The notes: generated by a model not told the origin, from the letters alone. Shown: positions 1 through 10,206, counted from the first letter of the stretch. The stretch is DNA of 64,000 bases from Bathynomus jamesi (GCA_023014485.1 JAJOZX010000197.1:961001-1025000); one strand, 5' to 3'. Program-made: numbers and translations.

Positions 1-271
1 ATGAAGCAATAGAAAATGAGCTAATTTAAGGTGCATCCTTTTTGTTCATGGTATTAAATTAATTGCCTGTAATTATTATTATTTATAGATATCAATAAGC
101 AGTTTGTACATAATACAGAAAAGAATAAATGGCACTAAAATACGATAGTTTTGCGTGTATTGCCTGTATTTTTGTTTAGAAAAACCATGCTTAGTTAAAG
201 CTGCTCTTTCGCTACCTCATCATTCCTTACTAAATGTAATACATTTATGATGTAATGGCATTAATGCTTAC
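1..271. other. Left edge, non-coding (probably intron of the lectin gene)
   Basis: AT-rich sequence with no supported exon on either strand. It follows the splice donor of the C-type lectin exon that ends at 272 on the minus strand, so it is inferred to be intron of that gene, whose remaining exons would lie left of the window. Confidence 0.5.
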
Positions 272-463
272 TGAAAATTTCCGGCAATCCAAGTTTCACT
301 TTCTGCTCCCAAAAGGGATTATTCAAATCCTCCAGAGTAGGGCTCCAGAGGTCTCCGCCCTTTTCTTGACAGAATTTTCGCGCACTTTGAAAATTCTTCA
401 TGTCAAGGACCACTTCCAGACACTCCGGCTCAACGTATGTTCCTCCAAGAGACTCACATTCCC
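272..463 (-). CDS. C-type lectin-like gene, coding exon 2 (start of CTLD)
   Basis: Minus-strand exon between an acceptor (TTCTTTGTTCAAG) and a donor (GTAAGC). In frame it reads ECESLGGTYVEPECLEVV, then MKNFQSARKFCQEKGGDLWS. This is the classic opening of a C-type lectin domain: a first disulphide pair of cysteines, an aromatic strand, then the helix with ARxFCxxxGGDL. The exon begins with two bases of a codon and ends with one. The incoming phase matches the signal-peptide exon at 1214-1376, giving continuous protein across the splice. The sugar- and calcium-binding half (EPN/QPD and WND motifs) would be on later exons outside the window, so carbohydrate specificity cannot be judged. Arthropod proteins of this kind are secreted pattern-recognition or mucosal lectins. 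The family call is firm; the function is inferred. Confidence 0.8.
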
Positions 464-657
464 CTTGAACAAAGAAGTGTTATTAACATTACACAAAAGC
501 ATTTTCTCTGGTGAGAAAATAACGAACTAGAGAAGTGCTCATTAGGCTACAAAACCCTACCTCTTGAATCCCCCCCCCTTCCCAGCAAAAGCTGGGCAGA
601 TTGAAAAGACTGTGTAGTGTGTAAGATGCATGTATGTGTAGTGAAGAATAGAGGGAG

Positions 658-659
<2 letters not shown>

Positions 660-698
<39 letters not shown>
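660..698. repeat. (TG)n microsatellite
   Basis: About 19 uninterrupted TG units inside the lectin gene intron. Apparent reading frames of repeated Val-Cys or Thr-His here are translations of the repeat and not genes. Confidence 0.97.
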
Positions 699-702
<4 letters not shown>

Positions 703-1213
703 CATGCTGGACTGTTCACAGAATAGATGAAACACGGAAAATCAGATCAGCTGAGGAGGACAGTGACAGGAGAAACGGGAGTTCCAGCACTCCCTGTCTC
801 GTACCTAACATCCCCCCTGCAGTACTTCCCTGGTTGATTGGTGTCTATAATCTCCTCTTTTCATAATATTATCATTTTATATTAACCATTTTTTAAAATT
901 TAAATCCTTCATTATTGCGAAGCGAACATTTTCAATACCTACTGTTTTGTTCACTAAGGGCGTTGTAATATGAAGATATTAGTCAAGGTTAAACATTTTC
1001 TTTTAATTTATAAATACCTTTGGGGGGGGGGGGGTTACTGCCTATTTTTAATTTTTATTTTGTCTATTTGCCTGCCTTTTTTAAGGGTTTTTAGTGCCTA
1101 AAAACATCCGGGCTAGTCTAGCTATAACACTGATTTGGAGTCTCAACATTTACGTCCCACATAAGACGCAAATAGAACGATTTTATTTAGCTGTTTTATT
1201 GTCAAGACCTTAC

Positions 1214-1376
1214 CTGTAAGTGTTCCAATATCTTTCACTTTCATCCGTACGAGGGTGAATGGGAAAAAGGATTTCAACTTCGAAGCTGTGTTTAGTAAAG
1301 AACTCTCGTGAAAAGGGTTCATTGTCACGGTTATCGGCAAAATCATATTCAAAATAATAATAAATTTTAGTTCCAT
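1214..1376 (-). CDS. C-type lectin-like gene, coding exon 1 (signal peptide)
   Basis: ATG at 1376-1374 opens a frame starting MELKFIIILNMILPITVTM: a charged start, then a long hydrophobic core, as in a signal peptide. The frame runs 54 codons plus one base to a strong donor (ACTTACAG then GTAAGG) at 1214. That single base joins the two leading bases of the exon at 272-463 to make glycine, so the phases agree. Upstream, TTTATTTTCAG ends at 1405 and looks like a splice acceptor, so bases 1377-1404 are probably 5' UTR of the same exon and a non-coding first exon may lie further right. A second open frame over the same bases does not match the phase of the next exon. The linker between signal peptide and CTLD (about 35 residues) is not recognised. 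Confidence 0.7.
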
Positions 1377-1600
1377 TTTTCAAAAAATTTTGTTTCTTTA
1401 GAATCTGAAAATAAATTAACAATGAAAACATAAATAATACTAATAATACTAATACCAATATTAATAACGGTAATCGAGATAATAATGACAAGTGTAATGC
1501 ATTTTAATTTGAGGTTTGCGAAATCTGGGTCATTAGGACCTAGTACAAATTCAGAATTTTTAATTTTATGACCAAAATACAGTTCGTTACTGACCGAAAA

Positions 1601-1803
1601 AATGGATCACCTGAAGATCAGGACCCCCAGCCTCAATTACCAAATGATATCTTCGTTAAAACTAACGAAAGTATCACAGCTTAAACTAACCAATCGTCAA
1701 GGGCGTACAGTTGACCTAACCTGGCATTCAATTTTATTTATTATTATATTTGGTACTGTAAAGCAAAAAACAAGAATACATGGGCCCTGATCTTCAGGTG
1801 ATT
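1601..1803. mobile_element. Foldback MITE, copy 1
   Basis: Starts GGATCACCTGAAGATCAGGA and ends with the reverse complement TGATCTTCAGGTGATT. The left half carries the core CTAACCAATCGTCAAGGGCG also seen in the copies at 1813-2027 and 13398-13583. The right half is more diverged. No coding capacity. Confidence 0.75.
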
Positions 1804-1812
1804 CTACAAAAG

Positions 1813-2027
1813 TTGGATCACCTGAAGATCAGGGCCCCCAGCCTTCTCTAGTTCGTCTTATAAGGTTAACTGACGAAAATATCACGACCTAACCTAAACA
1901 ATCGTTAGGACATTAGGTCAACTGTACGGCCTTGACGATTGGTTAGGTTAGGTCGTGATATTTTCGTTAGTTAGCCTAATAAAGCTAACTAAAAAAGGCT
2001 GGGGGCCCTGATCTTCAGGTGATCCAA
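1813..2027. mobile_element. Foldback MITE, copy 2
   Basis: A 215-bp element that is almost wholly palindromic. The outer arms contain ACCTGAAGATCAGGGCCCCC and its complement; inner arms contain CGAAAATATCACGACCTAAC and its complement. It would fold into one long hairpin. It lies 9 bp from copy 1. No open frame; mobilised in trans if at all, and the superfamily is unknown. Confidence 0.85.
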
Positions 2028-2169
2028 AAAGTTTACTTTAAAATCATTATACTTTTGCATAAAACAAGAATACGCGCCACTTAATATAAACAAGACTTAT
2101 GTAAACTTAAAATATCTTCTTTAATGAAGTTTCAACTGAAATTTAAAAACAATAGTTTTGGCACTTATT

Positions 2170-2290
2170 CCTTTTTTCCCAGTTAGGTCGAGTGTACGCC
2201 CTTCACAATTGGTTAGGTTAAGTCATGATATTTTCGTTAAACTGAAAAGGAATAAGGGTGTACAGTTGACCTAACTGGGAAAAAAAAATT
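2170..2290. repeat. Fragment of the same foldback MITE family, rearranged
   Basis: Contains CCAGTTAGGTCGAGTGTACGCC, CAATTGGTTAGGTTAAGTCA and a second inverted piece GGGTGTACAGTTGACCTAAC. These are the core modules of the elements at 1601-2027 without the outer ends. Confidence 0.6.
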
Positions 2291-2299
2291 GGGGGGGAA

Positions 2300-3468
2300 G
2301 GAATAAGTGCTATAGTTTTAATTTAAGTATTTAGACTGAATTTTAATTAAAGAAATAAGTGCTGTAAAAAATGAAAAACCGCTTTAATCAACTGGTGTGC
2401 AACTCACCTCTTTAATGTACCTGTAAAGAACTGAAGCATGTACCAAGTGATATGAGAATTAATACCCAGTTTAATAATTAGTTTTTAGCAACTCTCCTAA
2501 AACTATTTTGTAATCTTTTCTTTGACATTTTAGTAGATATTTACAGTAGTAACATTTAAAATTTGAGTTCAGTTATAAACGCAAAGTGGAAACTAAAAGG
2601 CGGAGCTAGAGGACATGAAGCTCCACCCACTTTACATTAAGTTTCGCAACATTGGTTTGTACTAAATACAACAAAATGTAATGTATATAACAAAAACATA
2701 CGTGATATTTTATCCTTTTTTTTACAAATCTGGATTACTTTGCTCTCATCAGTTTATACATTTAATGTTTAATAAAATTTACTCGCCTTCATTCCAGAAA
2801 CAAGTTTCAAACCATTATTGGGCCTAAAAACTTTCTTCTACTACTTCCTTCACCACCTTTCTCTACAAAAAAAAAAAAAAAAAAAATGATGTCAATAATC
2901 CAGCAGGGTTGAAAGCACCTTAAACAGAAAAAAACACAAAAACAAAAAACCATTATTGCAGAAGTGGGCGGGGCTTCAAGTTTTGGTGAAAACAAAACAA
3001 ATCTAATCGAGGGCGAGTGACGGAGGTTGAGGGAGAAAACGTTGCTTTGTTTAATCTTCTGTCTGTTAATTAAACAACCAACCTGAACATTTTTATTATG
3101 ATCCTATTATGATTGTTTAATACAAATGACGCTACACTTGTATTTATTATTCAGAATTAGTTAATAAAGTTAAAATGTAAATTACCTTTTCGTTATCAGG
3201 CGAAACACAGTGCTTATAAATAAAATTCTTACCTTCATAACTCCTATAATAATAATTATAAGTTTACATCACTATATAATTTAACAAAAGTAACTTATAA
3301 AAGGTTACATTTTTATACAATTTCTCTCTCAAAGTTTTTTGTTAAATGTAAATTCAAATTTTAAATTCAATTCAGTTAAAATATTTTTTAATTTTTATTT
3401 TTATCTTTAATTTATGTCTCAGAGTTACAATTTTTAAAACTTTGGTAATTGCTGTTTAGATGAAGCTG

Positions 3469-3470
<2 letters not shown>
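2300..3470. other. AT-rich intergenic stretch
   Basis: No supported gene. Holds an A-run at 2868-2886, a GGCGGAGCTAGAGGACATGAAGCTCC near-palindrome around 2600-2626 and a GGGCGGGGCTTC box at 2967. The last may belong to the family of GGCGGGGC-bearing repeats seen at 10290, 16995 and 23205. Confidence 0.4.

Positions 3471-3471
<1 letters not shown>

Positions 3472-3509
<38 letters not shown>
3472..3509. repeat. (AT)n microsatellite, left flank of a mariner insertion
   Basis: A run of AT dinucleotides that continues after the element at 4419-4461. The mariner therefore inserted inside a TA repeat, as expected for a transposon that targets TA. Confidence 0.95.
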
Positions 3510-3512
<3 letters not shown>

Positions 3513-3601
3513 GGCGTCCCAAAAAAATGTATACACACTTTAACAGCTGATAGCTCAATTGATGTTTCTTTCTTTCCAAGTTAAACCCATTAGAATTAAT
3601 A

Positions 3602-4069
3602 ATGGCAGTCAGACTAAGCTTTGAACAAAGGAAATTCATTCTAAAATGCTACTGGAAGTGTGAAAACGCAGTTGAAGTGCAAAGACAGTTTAGGAGGGAG
3701 TTTCAAACAGATCCACCAACGCGACTTACTATCACTCGAATTAGAGATAAGTTTGAAGCCGATGGAACTATTCAGAATGTCCACAAGAAGCGTTCCGGAA
3801 GACCACGGACATCGACAAGCCCCACAAAGCAAGAAAGAGTACTGGAAACGTATCACCAAAGTCCAAGAAAATCTGTGCGGCAAGCGAGTCGTGAGGTAGG
3901 AATTTCAGAATCGTCTGTCCAACGCATTTTGAAGCGCTGTCAATGGAAAAGTTACATTCCAAGATTAGTCCATGCTATTAATGAAGATGATGATCCGGAC
4001 CGAAGAGTGGAGTATTGCGAGTGGTACTTGGCACGATGTGGATGTGGATTGGACGAAAGGGTTTCGTAG
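3602..4069 (+). pseudogene. Mariner transposase, N-terminal DNA-binding part
   Basis: Starts [20 protein letters not shown], with two helix-turn-helix modules separated by the linker [15 protein letters not shown]. That is the standard paired-like DNA-binding region of mariner transposases, which binds the terminal inverted repeats. The frame is intact for about 140 residues and ends at the deletion junction near 4040. The first two catalytic aspartates that would follow are missing, so no cleavage activity is possible. Confidence 0.9.
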
Positions 4070-4302
4070 AATACCCTCCGCGTTCACCAGACCTCACACC
4101 ACTAGACTTTTTTTTATGGGGATACTTAAAAGACAAAGTCTACGCTATAAAACCTGCAACAGTCGCTGAATTGAGAGCAGCCATTGAACGAGAATGCACA
4201 CAAATACCAAACGAAATGTTTCGTGATGTTTGCGATTCCATTGCTTCGCGTTATCAGCAGTGCCTGGACCAGAACGGACGTCAGTTTGAAAACAGGCGTT
4301 GA
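4040..4302 (+). pseudogene. Mariner transposase, C-terminal part after internal deletion
   Basis: Reads YPPRSPDLTPLDFFLWGYLK, the conserved motif around the third catalytic aspartate of DD34D mariners, then an ordinary C-terminus ending QFENRR and a stop at 4300. It is in a different frame from the N-terminal part, so the internal deletion also broke the frame. It belongs to the same copy. Confidence 0.88.
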
Positions 4303-4415
4303 CAAAACAATTAAATAATGTCTGTAGATTCTATTACATTTTGAAAATGAAATGTATTTTAATAAACACTGCCTTTATAAGTATTTAAAGTGTGTATACA
4401 TTTTTTTGGGACGCC

Positions 4416-4418
<3 letters not shown>

Positions 4419-4475
<57 letters not shown>
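4419..4475. repeat. (TA)n followed by (CA)n
   Basis: Dinucleotide tract between the mariner at 3510-4418 and the next transposon end, which starts CAGGGTGTTTAAG at 4476. Confidence 0.95.
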
Positions 4476-4477
<2 letters not shown>

Positions 4478-4733
4478 GGTGTTTAAGTTCCTATCTATTT
4501 CAGTGAAAACGTAGCAAAAAGGGTAAAATTTAACAATAATATAATAGAAGGCATACATTTAATGAATACTTAAACATATAATTCTACATGAGCACCATCA
4601 GTATCTCTACAGAGTTCGAATCTGTCAGCAGCACTGCGGAACACATTTTGGAGCATGACAGGGGTTATTTTTGTTGTTTCATTGTTTTCGTGTTATATAA
4701 TTATTTTATTAAGTACAGAAAATGCATTTTTGA

Positions 4734-4734
<1 letters not shown>
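4476..4734 (-). mobile_element. Tc1/mariner terminal fragment with transposase C-terminus
   Basis: One terminal repeat (CAGGGTGTTTAAGTTCC) at 4476. Inside it on the minus strand, ending at the stop codon 4570-4572, is RSAADRFELCRDTDGAHVEL, the conserved end of many mariner transposases (compare [14 protein letters not shown] at 22250-22396). The other end is lost at the (TA)n tract beginning near 4735. Truncated and inactive. Confidence 0.75.

Positions 4735-4781
<47 letters not shown>
4735..4781. repeat. (TA)n microsatellite, 5' flank of the I-group LINE
   Basis: About 23 TA units directly abutting the first codon-bearing base of the LINE. A long apparent frame from 4588 to 6432 runs from the antisense of the mariner fragment through this repeat (Tyr-Ile repeats) into reverse transcriptase. 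The part before 4782 is an artefact. Confidence 0.95.
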
Positions 4782-4785
<4 letters not shown>

Positions 4786-6300
4786 ACCCGTCGTTCTTCC
4801 GCCCCTGGCCCTGATGACATTCCGTATGACTTTATTTGGAATCTGCACCCGATGGCCCTGCACTTCTTGCTGGATCTTTTCAACCGGGTGTGGGTTGAGG
4901 GGTCGTTCCCTTCCCGTTGGAGGGAGGCGATTGTGGTCCCGATACCTAAGCCGGGAAAGGATCCGGCGGAGGTGGCGGGCTATTGGCCTATTGCCTTGAC
5001 GAGCTGCTTATGCAAGCTCCTTGAAAAGATGGTGGCCGTCCGACTTTCCTTTACACTGGAGTCGCTTGGGTTATACCCCCAGACCCAGTATGGCTTTCGT
5101 CGATTTCGGGGTACTCTGGACCCCCTTCTCCTCCTTGGCCATGATGTACGGGAGGCATTTTCCCGCCGGAATCTTGTTCTGGCCGTCTTTTTCGACGTTC
5201 AAAAGGCCTATGACACGACCCGTCGGGGAGTTGTCATAGGCCTTTTGAAGTCTCTTGGTTTTGTGGGCTTTTTGCCCACGTTTCTTCGCAACTTCCTCTG
5301 CCGTCGCACTTTCCGCGTCCGTAATGGGGCGGCCCTATCTGACCTGTATGTTCAGGAGGAGGGGGTGCCCCAGGGGTGTGTTTTGAGCGTCTCCTGCTTC
5401 AATCTGGTTATGTCTGCGCTATCGGGAGCTCTTCCGCCCTCGGTGCGCTGTTCCATCTACGCAGATGATCTGGCTGTCTATGCCGCGGGGACGAGTCCCC
5501 CCCTCGTGGAGAGGCAAGTCCAACTCGCGGTCAATCGGGTTGAACGCTGGGCGTCGTCGGTGGGCCTTACGCTGTCTTCCCCGAAGACTTCGTGTGTGGC
5601 CTTCCTTCCGTCGAGGAGACGGGGATCCGGCGCCATCCCAGCCTTTAACCTTACACTCGGGGGTCAGCCTCTGGCCCTCGTTCCATCAGTACGCTTCTTG
5701 GGTATGGTTTTCGACAGCCGTTTGAGCTGGGTTCCCCACCTTCGCCGGCTGCGCGAGTCCGCGAGACGTACCCTGGATTTGTTGGGACATCTGTCGCATA
5801 CTACATGGGGCGCGGATAGGCGGACACTCCTCCGTTTGTACGTGTCCCTGGTACAGTCCAAATTAGACTATGGGAGTGTGGTGTATGGCTCCGCCTCCCG
5901 CACGGCCCTTCGGATACTGGATCCGGTCCTATCTAGAGGACTACGCATGTCATCTGGCGCCTTCCGCTCCTCTCCGGTTGATAGTCTGCAGGTTGAGTGC
6001 GACATCCCTCCCTTGGAGGATCGGAGGTCGTTCCTCATTGCTAAGCACTATCTCCGGATCCTCCGTCTTCCCACCTCTCCTCTGTTCCAGGTGGTTGTGA
6101 GGGCGTTCTGCCGGGATGGGGGTTGGTATTTCACCGACACGGTGACCTCCCTCCTCGATGGTATGGGCACTCCTCCTCCATCCGTTATACCGGTCTCTTT
6201 CAGGGGTGTTGCACCTTGGGAGAGCACCCTGTTGCGTGCTGTAGGGCGTTGCGCCCCGTTCGCAGGGCCGATTCTGACTCTGCCTTACTTCGGTCTCTGT
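4782..6300 (+). pseudogene. Reverse transcriptase domain of the I-group LINE
   Basis: Begins in RT motif region 1 with SSAPGPDDIPYDFIW. It continues with IPKPGKDPAEVAGYWPIALT, then FFDVQKAYDTT (first catalytic aspartate region), EEGVPQGCVLSVSCFNLV, and the active-site box YADDLAVYAAG, followed by thumb sequence. The domain is open for about 500 residues. It would copy LINE RNA into DNA at a nicked target. The family norm has an AP endonuclease upstream, which is absent here. Confidence 0.93.
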
Positions 6301-6650
6301 TCCTTCAGCATGCAGCGTGTCACTCTGCATGTGTTGCGGTCTTCACAGATGGCTCGAGGTCGTCGGGGGCGTTGGGGCCGCGGCTGTTCCCCAGTCGTTT
6401 GCCCTTGCTCCCCGATGTACCCGTCTCCCTGATGAGGCTTCCGTTTTCACGGCGGAGCTCTATGCCATTCTGAGCGCTCTGGAGGTGGTGCGGGAGCATC
6501 CGGATGGGTCGTTTGTCATCTATTCGGATTCCCGCAGTGCCCTGGATGGCCTGGAGTGTTTTGACCCTGTCCACCCACTGGTCCGACGAATCCAGCTACT
6601 GTGCCATATCCTTGTCACTTCTGGTGGCAAGGAGGTGGTATTTTGCTGCC
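6300..6650 (+). pseudogene. RNase H domain of the I-group LINE, frameshifted
   Basis: Motif VFTDGSRSSGALG is in one frame (around 6335-6373). After a frameshift the domain continues as DEASVFTAELYAILSALE and VIYSDSRSALDGL (around 6430-6560). These carry the catalytic D, E and D residues of type I RNase H. The usual final motif (VPGHVG with H/D) is not readable, because the sequence near 6640 is scrambled. At least two frame breaks. Confidence 0.85.
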
Positions 6651-6759
6651 GATCGAGCTGCCCGTTCCGCGTGCCGACTACAGGTTTCACCCGTGTCCCC
6701 CCCTTTTCCGATTATATCCCTGGCTTCCGTAGGTTTTTGCGCTCCCGGTGGCAGAGTCG

Positions 6760-7133
6760 CTGGGATGCCGCTACAAATAACAAACTCTGCAAGATTACCC
6801 AAATTGGGACGTTGGGCCTCTTCCTTCCATCGGTCGCGCCATAAGGAGGTGGCTTTGGCCCGCCTCCGTATTGGCCACACCCACCTGACCCATGGCTATT
6901 TGATGGCCGGGGATCGGGTGCCCCGATGTCCCGATTGTAACATCTTACTCACAATTGCCCACCTGCTGGTGGAGTGTCCGCTTTACTCTGCGCTGCGCGC
7001 AGAGTATTTTCCCTTTTTGGAGAGCGTCGGGCCTTGTGATAGGCTTGGCGCTATTCTATCGGAAGGTCCCTACTTTTCGGTAACCGGGTTGTTCTCCTTC
7101 CTCCTTCGCTCCCGACTTCTTTACCGGTTGTGA
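6760..7133 (+). pseudogene. C-terminal region of the I-group LINE
   Basis: Frame ending with the stop at 7131-7133. It contains ALARLRIGHTHLTHGYLM and CPDCNILLTIAHLLVECPLY, the C-x2-C...H...C finger typical of the end of I- and jockey-related LINE ORF2 proteins. It is followed by a pyrimidine-rich 3' UTR. Confidence 0.82.
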
Positions 7134-7278
7134 CTCTAATTTTTTTTATTCCTCCACCCCTCCCCCCCTCCTCCCCGTCTATTGTTCACTTCCGTTCGCT
7201 GTTTCATAGTCTTCGTTCTGTGTTCGCTCTGCTATCCACCTTTCTTTTGGTGGCCATGAGCGGTCATACTTTGAAACA

Positions 7279-7288
<10 letters not shown>

Positions 7289-7316
<28 letters not shown>
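7289..7316. repeat. (AT)n at the 3' end of the LINE
   Basis: A-run merging into AT repeats directly after the LINE 3' UTR. It separates the LINE from the inverted repeat that starts at 7315. Confidence 0.9.
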
Positions 7317-7320
<4 letters not shown>

Positions 7321-7463
7321 AATAAAACCACGAAGGAAAAAAGAAACACAAAGGGGTGCTCAAGCGCTTTCGTCTAATGACATCCTCAGGAACACTGGAG
7401 TGAAAGGACAGATCAAGGCAATATATAGGTTACAAAAATAAACATACATACATACATATTCAC

Positions 7464-7510
<47 letters not shown>

Positions 7511-7860
7511 TATAGTAAGCATAGAAAAAAATTGTGGGAGGAGCCAACATTTATATGGTCACAGAAGAATAAAGAAATAAAAATAAATATATATATAAAT
7601 TGAGAAAAAATTAATTACAAAATAGTGCCTTAGTGATATATATGTCACAGCCTAAATAATCATAAAGAAATAAACAGGCAAATAAAAAAAAAACCATAAA
7701 TATACATAAATATACATAGGCTGTGACATATATATCACTAAGGCACTATTTTGTAATTAATTTTTTCTCAATTTATATATATATTTATTTTTATTTCTTT
7801 ATTCTTCTGTGACCATATAAATGTTGGCTCCTCCCACAATTTTTTTCTATGCTTACTATA

Positions 7861-7907
<47 letters not shown>

Positions 7908-8056
7908 GTGAATATGTATGTATGTATGTTTATTTTTGTAACCTATATATTGCCTTGATCTGTCCTTTCACTCCAGTGTTCCTGAGGATGTCATTAGACG
8001 AAAGCGCTTGAGCACCCCTTTGTGTTTTTTTTTTCCTTCGTGGTTTTATTCATCAT
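7315..8056. repeat. 742-bp near-perfect inverted repeat (340-bp arms)
   Basis: Left arm 7315-7654 and right arm 7717-8056 are reverse complements over essentially their whole length, including internal (TA)n blocks, with a 62-bp loop. The arms contain CCTGAGGATGTCATTAGACG followed by AAAGCGCTTGAGC. This resembles the CTGANGA...GAAA sequence found in terminal regions of Penelope-like elements. Fused inverted terminal repeats of such an element are the most likely origin (inference). No coding capacity. Confidence 0.85.
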
Positions 8057-8091
8057 AAATACTTTTCACGTGTCACTTTCGTGAAATAATT

Positions 8092-8097
<6 letters not shown>

Positions 8098-8143
<46 letters not shown>
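8098..8143. repeat. (TA)n microsatellite
   Basis: About 23 TA units 42 bp after the large inverted repeat. Confidence 0.95.
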
Positions 8144-8146
<3 letters not shown>

Positions 8147-9242
8147 TAGTGTTTATGAAAACTATTATATATGAACTGTGCGTTATAAGTGCGTATGTAA
8201 AATGTAAACAGTACACTTCTTTTTAGCAGGTTTGTTAAAATACGTGGGGAAAAAATGACTAGGGCGGTTCTCCAGTGACTTCCTCGGTTGGACTTTAACT
8301 GTACGTCGGCTGCAACCGGATTTGAACCCAGCTTTGAGCATCACCTTACGGTTTTTTGTTTCTTTACTTGACTCGTGTCATTGTCAGTGTTTTAAATAAC
8401 ATTAAATTTATATCTATAAGTCTTCCTCTCTTATTGCCCCCCCCCCCAAAGACTTTAAAAGAAGGTACCAGGAAAACTAATTGCGACATTTACATACCTT
8501 TGCCAAATGAGTTGCATCACCTTAGAACAGTGTAAGTTTGGTCGATAAAGTCAAACGAAACCCGCAGCATACTATTAAAATTGTCTTGTCATGTACACAG
8601 TGTCCACATCAATTCTTACGGGACACCCTGTATATATAAGTTATTGGTACTCATTTCATAAACTTTCTTTACGTAGAAATATTATCTTTTGTTGTCCCAA
8701 ATCACTAAAAACAAGTTTCGAAGACCATTTCTTGTCTAAAGAAGTTACGTATTATTAAAGAAGTTATTGTATCATCTGACAAGAATCTTTGATAGCCAAA
8801 AGAAAGAAGAAAACTTCTCCCAGAATACATCCTCAGAAAGAAGTTATACGTTCTAAATTCAGAAGATTTCATTTTGAGTGAGATTTGAAGGAAAATTGAT
8901 ACGTCATAAATATATTATTTAATTTATCTAAAAACATATATAGTTAAATTGTAAATTTTATTACATTCAAATTGCATATATTTCTTCTTAGTCCAAAGAA
9001 GTTTTGTTTACTTATGAAAGGACTTGGGGGGAAACCTTTAATTCGTAAATGTTCGTAAATCTCTTATCATACATACGAATTTTTCAAAAAGGTGATACAG
9101 TATTTTCAATTCTTAAACATACGCTTTTGTACTTCAAACAGAGGTAATAAAGAATATATCGGTTTTTTTTAGAATGTTTTGTATATTAGATATAAAGATT
9201 AATATAGTTTTTATATTTTCTAAGAATGGGTACGTGATAATG
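8144..9242. other. Non-coding; 3' flank and probable 3' UTR of the chloride channel gene
   Basis: Holds a tRNA-type B box on the minus strand (GGTTCAAATCC, near 8313-8325), probably a SINE remnant. It also holds a lone mariner-type terminus (GGGACACCCTGTA around 8620-8634) and, on the minus strand, an AATAAA at 8957-8962, about 280 bases past the channel stop codon, as a possible polyadenylation signal. Nothing else is recognisable. Confidence 0.4.
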
Positions 9243-9341
9243 TCACCTCAGGGACAAAAAACCAAAGGAAAATCGTCTGGTATGGGGGTTTTCTTTCCTC
9301 GAAAATTCGCCAGAATTGACGCGTTCAATGGCTTGTCGCAA
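9243..9341 (-). CDS. ClC gene exon 20 (C-terminus and stop)
   Basis: Encodes [20 protein letters not shown], ending FSFGFLSLR and TGA at 9245-9243. LRxAIE directly continues the GLKE of exon 19, as in all ClC-2 proteins. Acceptor TTTTATTTCAG. Confidence 0.9.
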   Translation of the reverse strand: MRQAIERVNSGEFSRKENPHTRRFSFGFLSLR

Positions 9342-10206
9342 CTGAAATAAAAATTAAAGTTAGACTTCATTATTTTTCTTATTTTTATTGTTTTTATCTT
9401 TTTCTTAGCGTATTAAAAAAAAATATTTTGACATCATTGTGAAGCGCCATTTACGTTCCATTATAATGGAAAAATGTCTATTTTAAGATGAAATAGAAGG
9501 TGGTTCATGTTTTTTTTTAACATCACTTGTATGCGTGAGCTTCAATACGTATGTAATACATGTTTTAACTATTAATAATACTTATTTACTTATTTATTTA
9601 TTTATTATTATTAATTTATAACAACTAGCTGCTTATTTTTAATAAGAGCCCAGTAAAGCCTAAAGCTTAAGGGCCAAATTAAATTAAATAAATAGTCGAG
9701 CTTCTCAATTATTCATGTCATTGTAAATTGAAAAAATGTATTTATTTTATTATTATTATTAATAAAGGTTATTCTATGCTGGCTGTACCTTTATCCCTTT
9801 CGAAGTACTAAATACGTGCCCCGAAACATCACCTGATTTACACTTAGACTAATGTTTAATTAAAATACCTGTTTATGTTTGTGTACAGCATATACAGTAC
9901 CTCTTTGAGTCCAACGACTCCTATAAGTCTTCCAATAGCTGTGACGTAAGAATGTTGTAATCCCAATAACGAGAAGATAGAATGAACCTGAAAATATAAA
10001 ACATTTACTACTGTATGTTTAAAACTTGTTATACAGTTATACAAGCCTTTTGATGCATGTTAACTTGAAGACACCAAAACAGCGGCTTTAACTCTCATCT
10101 CATTGGTCGGAATAGACCAATCAAAAGTCCTTTCACATTTTAAATTAAAGGAAATCCTTGGAAAAGAGTCAAGAAAGTGTTATAGTTATTTCTGTGACAC
10201 CCTGTC

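Larger units (their letters stand above)
3510..4418 (+). mobile_element. Internally deleted mariner (IS630-Tc1) element
   Basis: Both termini are present: the left end starts CAGGGCGTCCCAAAAAAATG and the right end is its complement, CATTTTTTTGGGACGCCCTG. Inverted repeats are about 33 bp and near perfect. The element is 909 bp and sits in (TA)n, consistent with TA target duplication. The interior encodes only the N-terminal and C-terminal parts of a transposase, so it is a non-autonomous deletion derivative. Confidence 0.92.
4782..7288 (+). mobile_element. 5'-truncated non-LTR retrotransposon, I group (RT + RNase H)
   Basis: Visibly GC-rich compared with everything around it. Coding order is reverse transcriptase, RNase H and a C-terminal CCHC-like finger, followed by a short 3' UTR and an A-run ending in (TA)n at 7289-7316. 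The endonuclease and any ORF1 are missing because the 5' end is cut inside RT at the (TA)n tract. RT followed by RNase H is the layout of the I/Ingi/Outcast group. RNase H and the C-terminus are in other frames than RT, so the copy is dead. Both flanks are (TA)n, which could mean target preference or simply that the 3' tail is TA-rich. Confidence 0.9.

Noticed and set aside
489..735. Overlapping Thr-His and Val-Cys repeat frames
   Set aside because: Translations of the (TG)n microsatellite; no splice or start support.
1143..1491. The longer 93-codon frame (MSLLSRLPLLILVLVLLVLF...) as the lectin signal peptide
   Set aside because: It crosses the acceptor-like TTTCAG and its phase at the 1214 donor does not fit the CTLD exon; the MELKF frame does.
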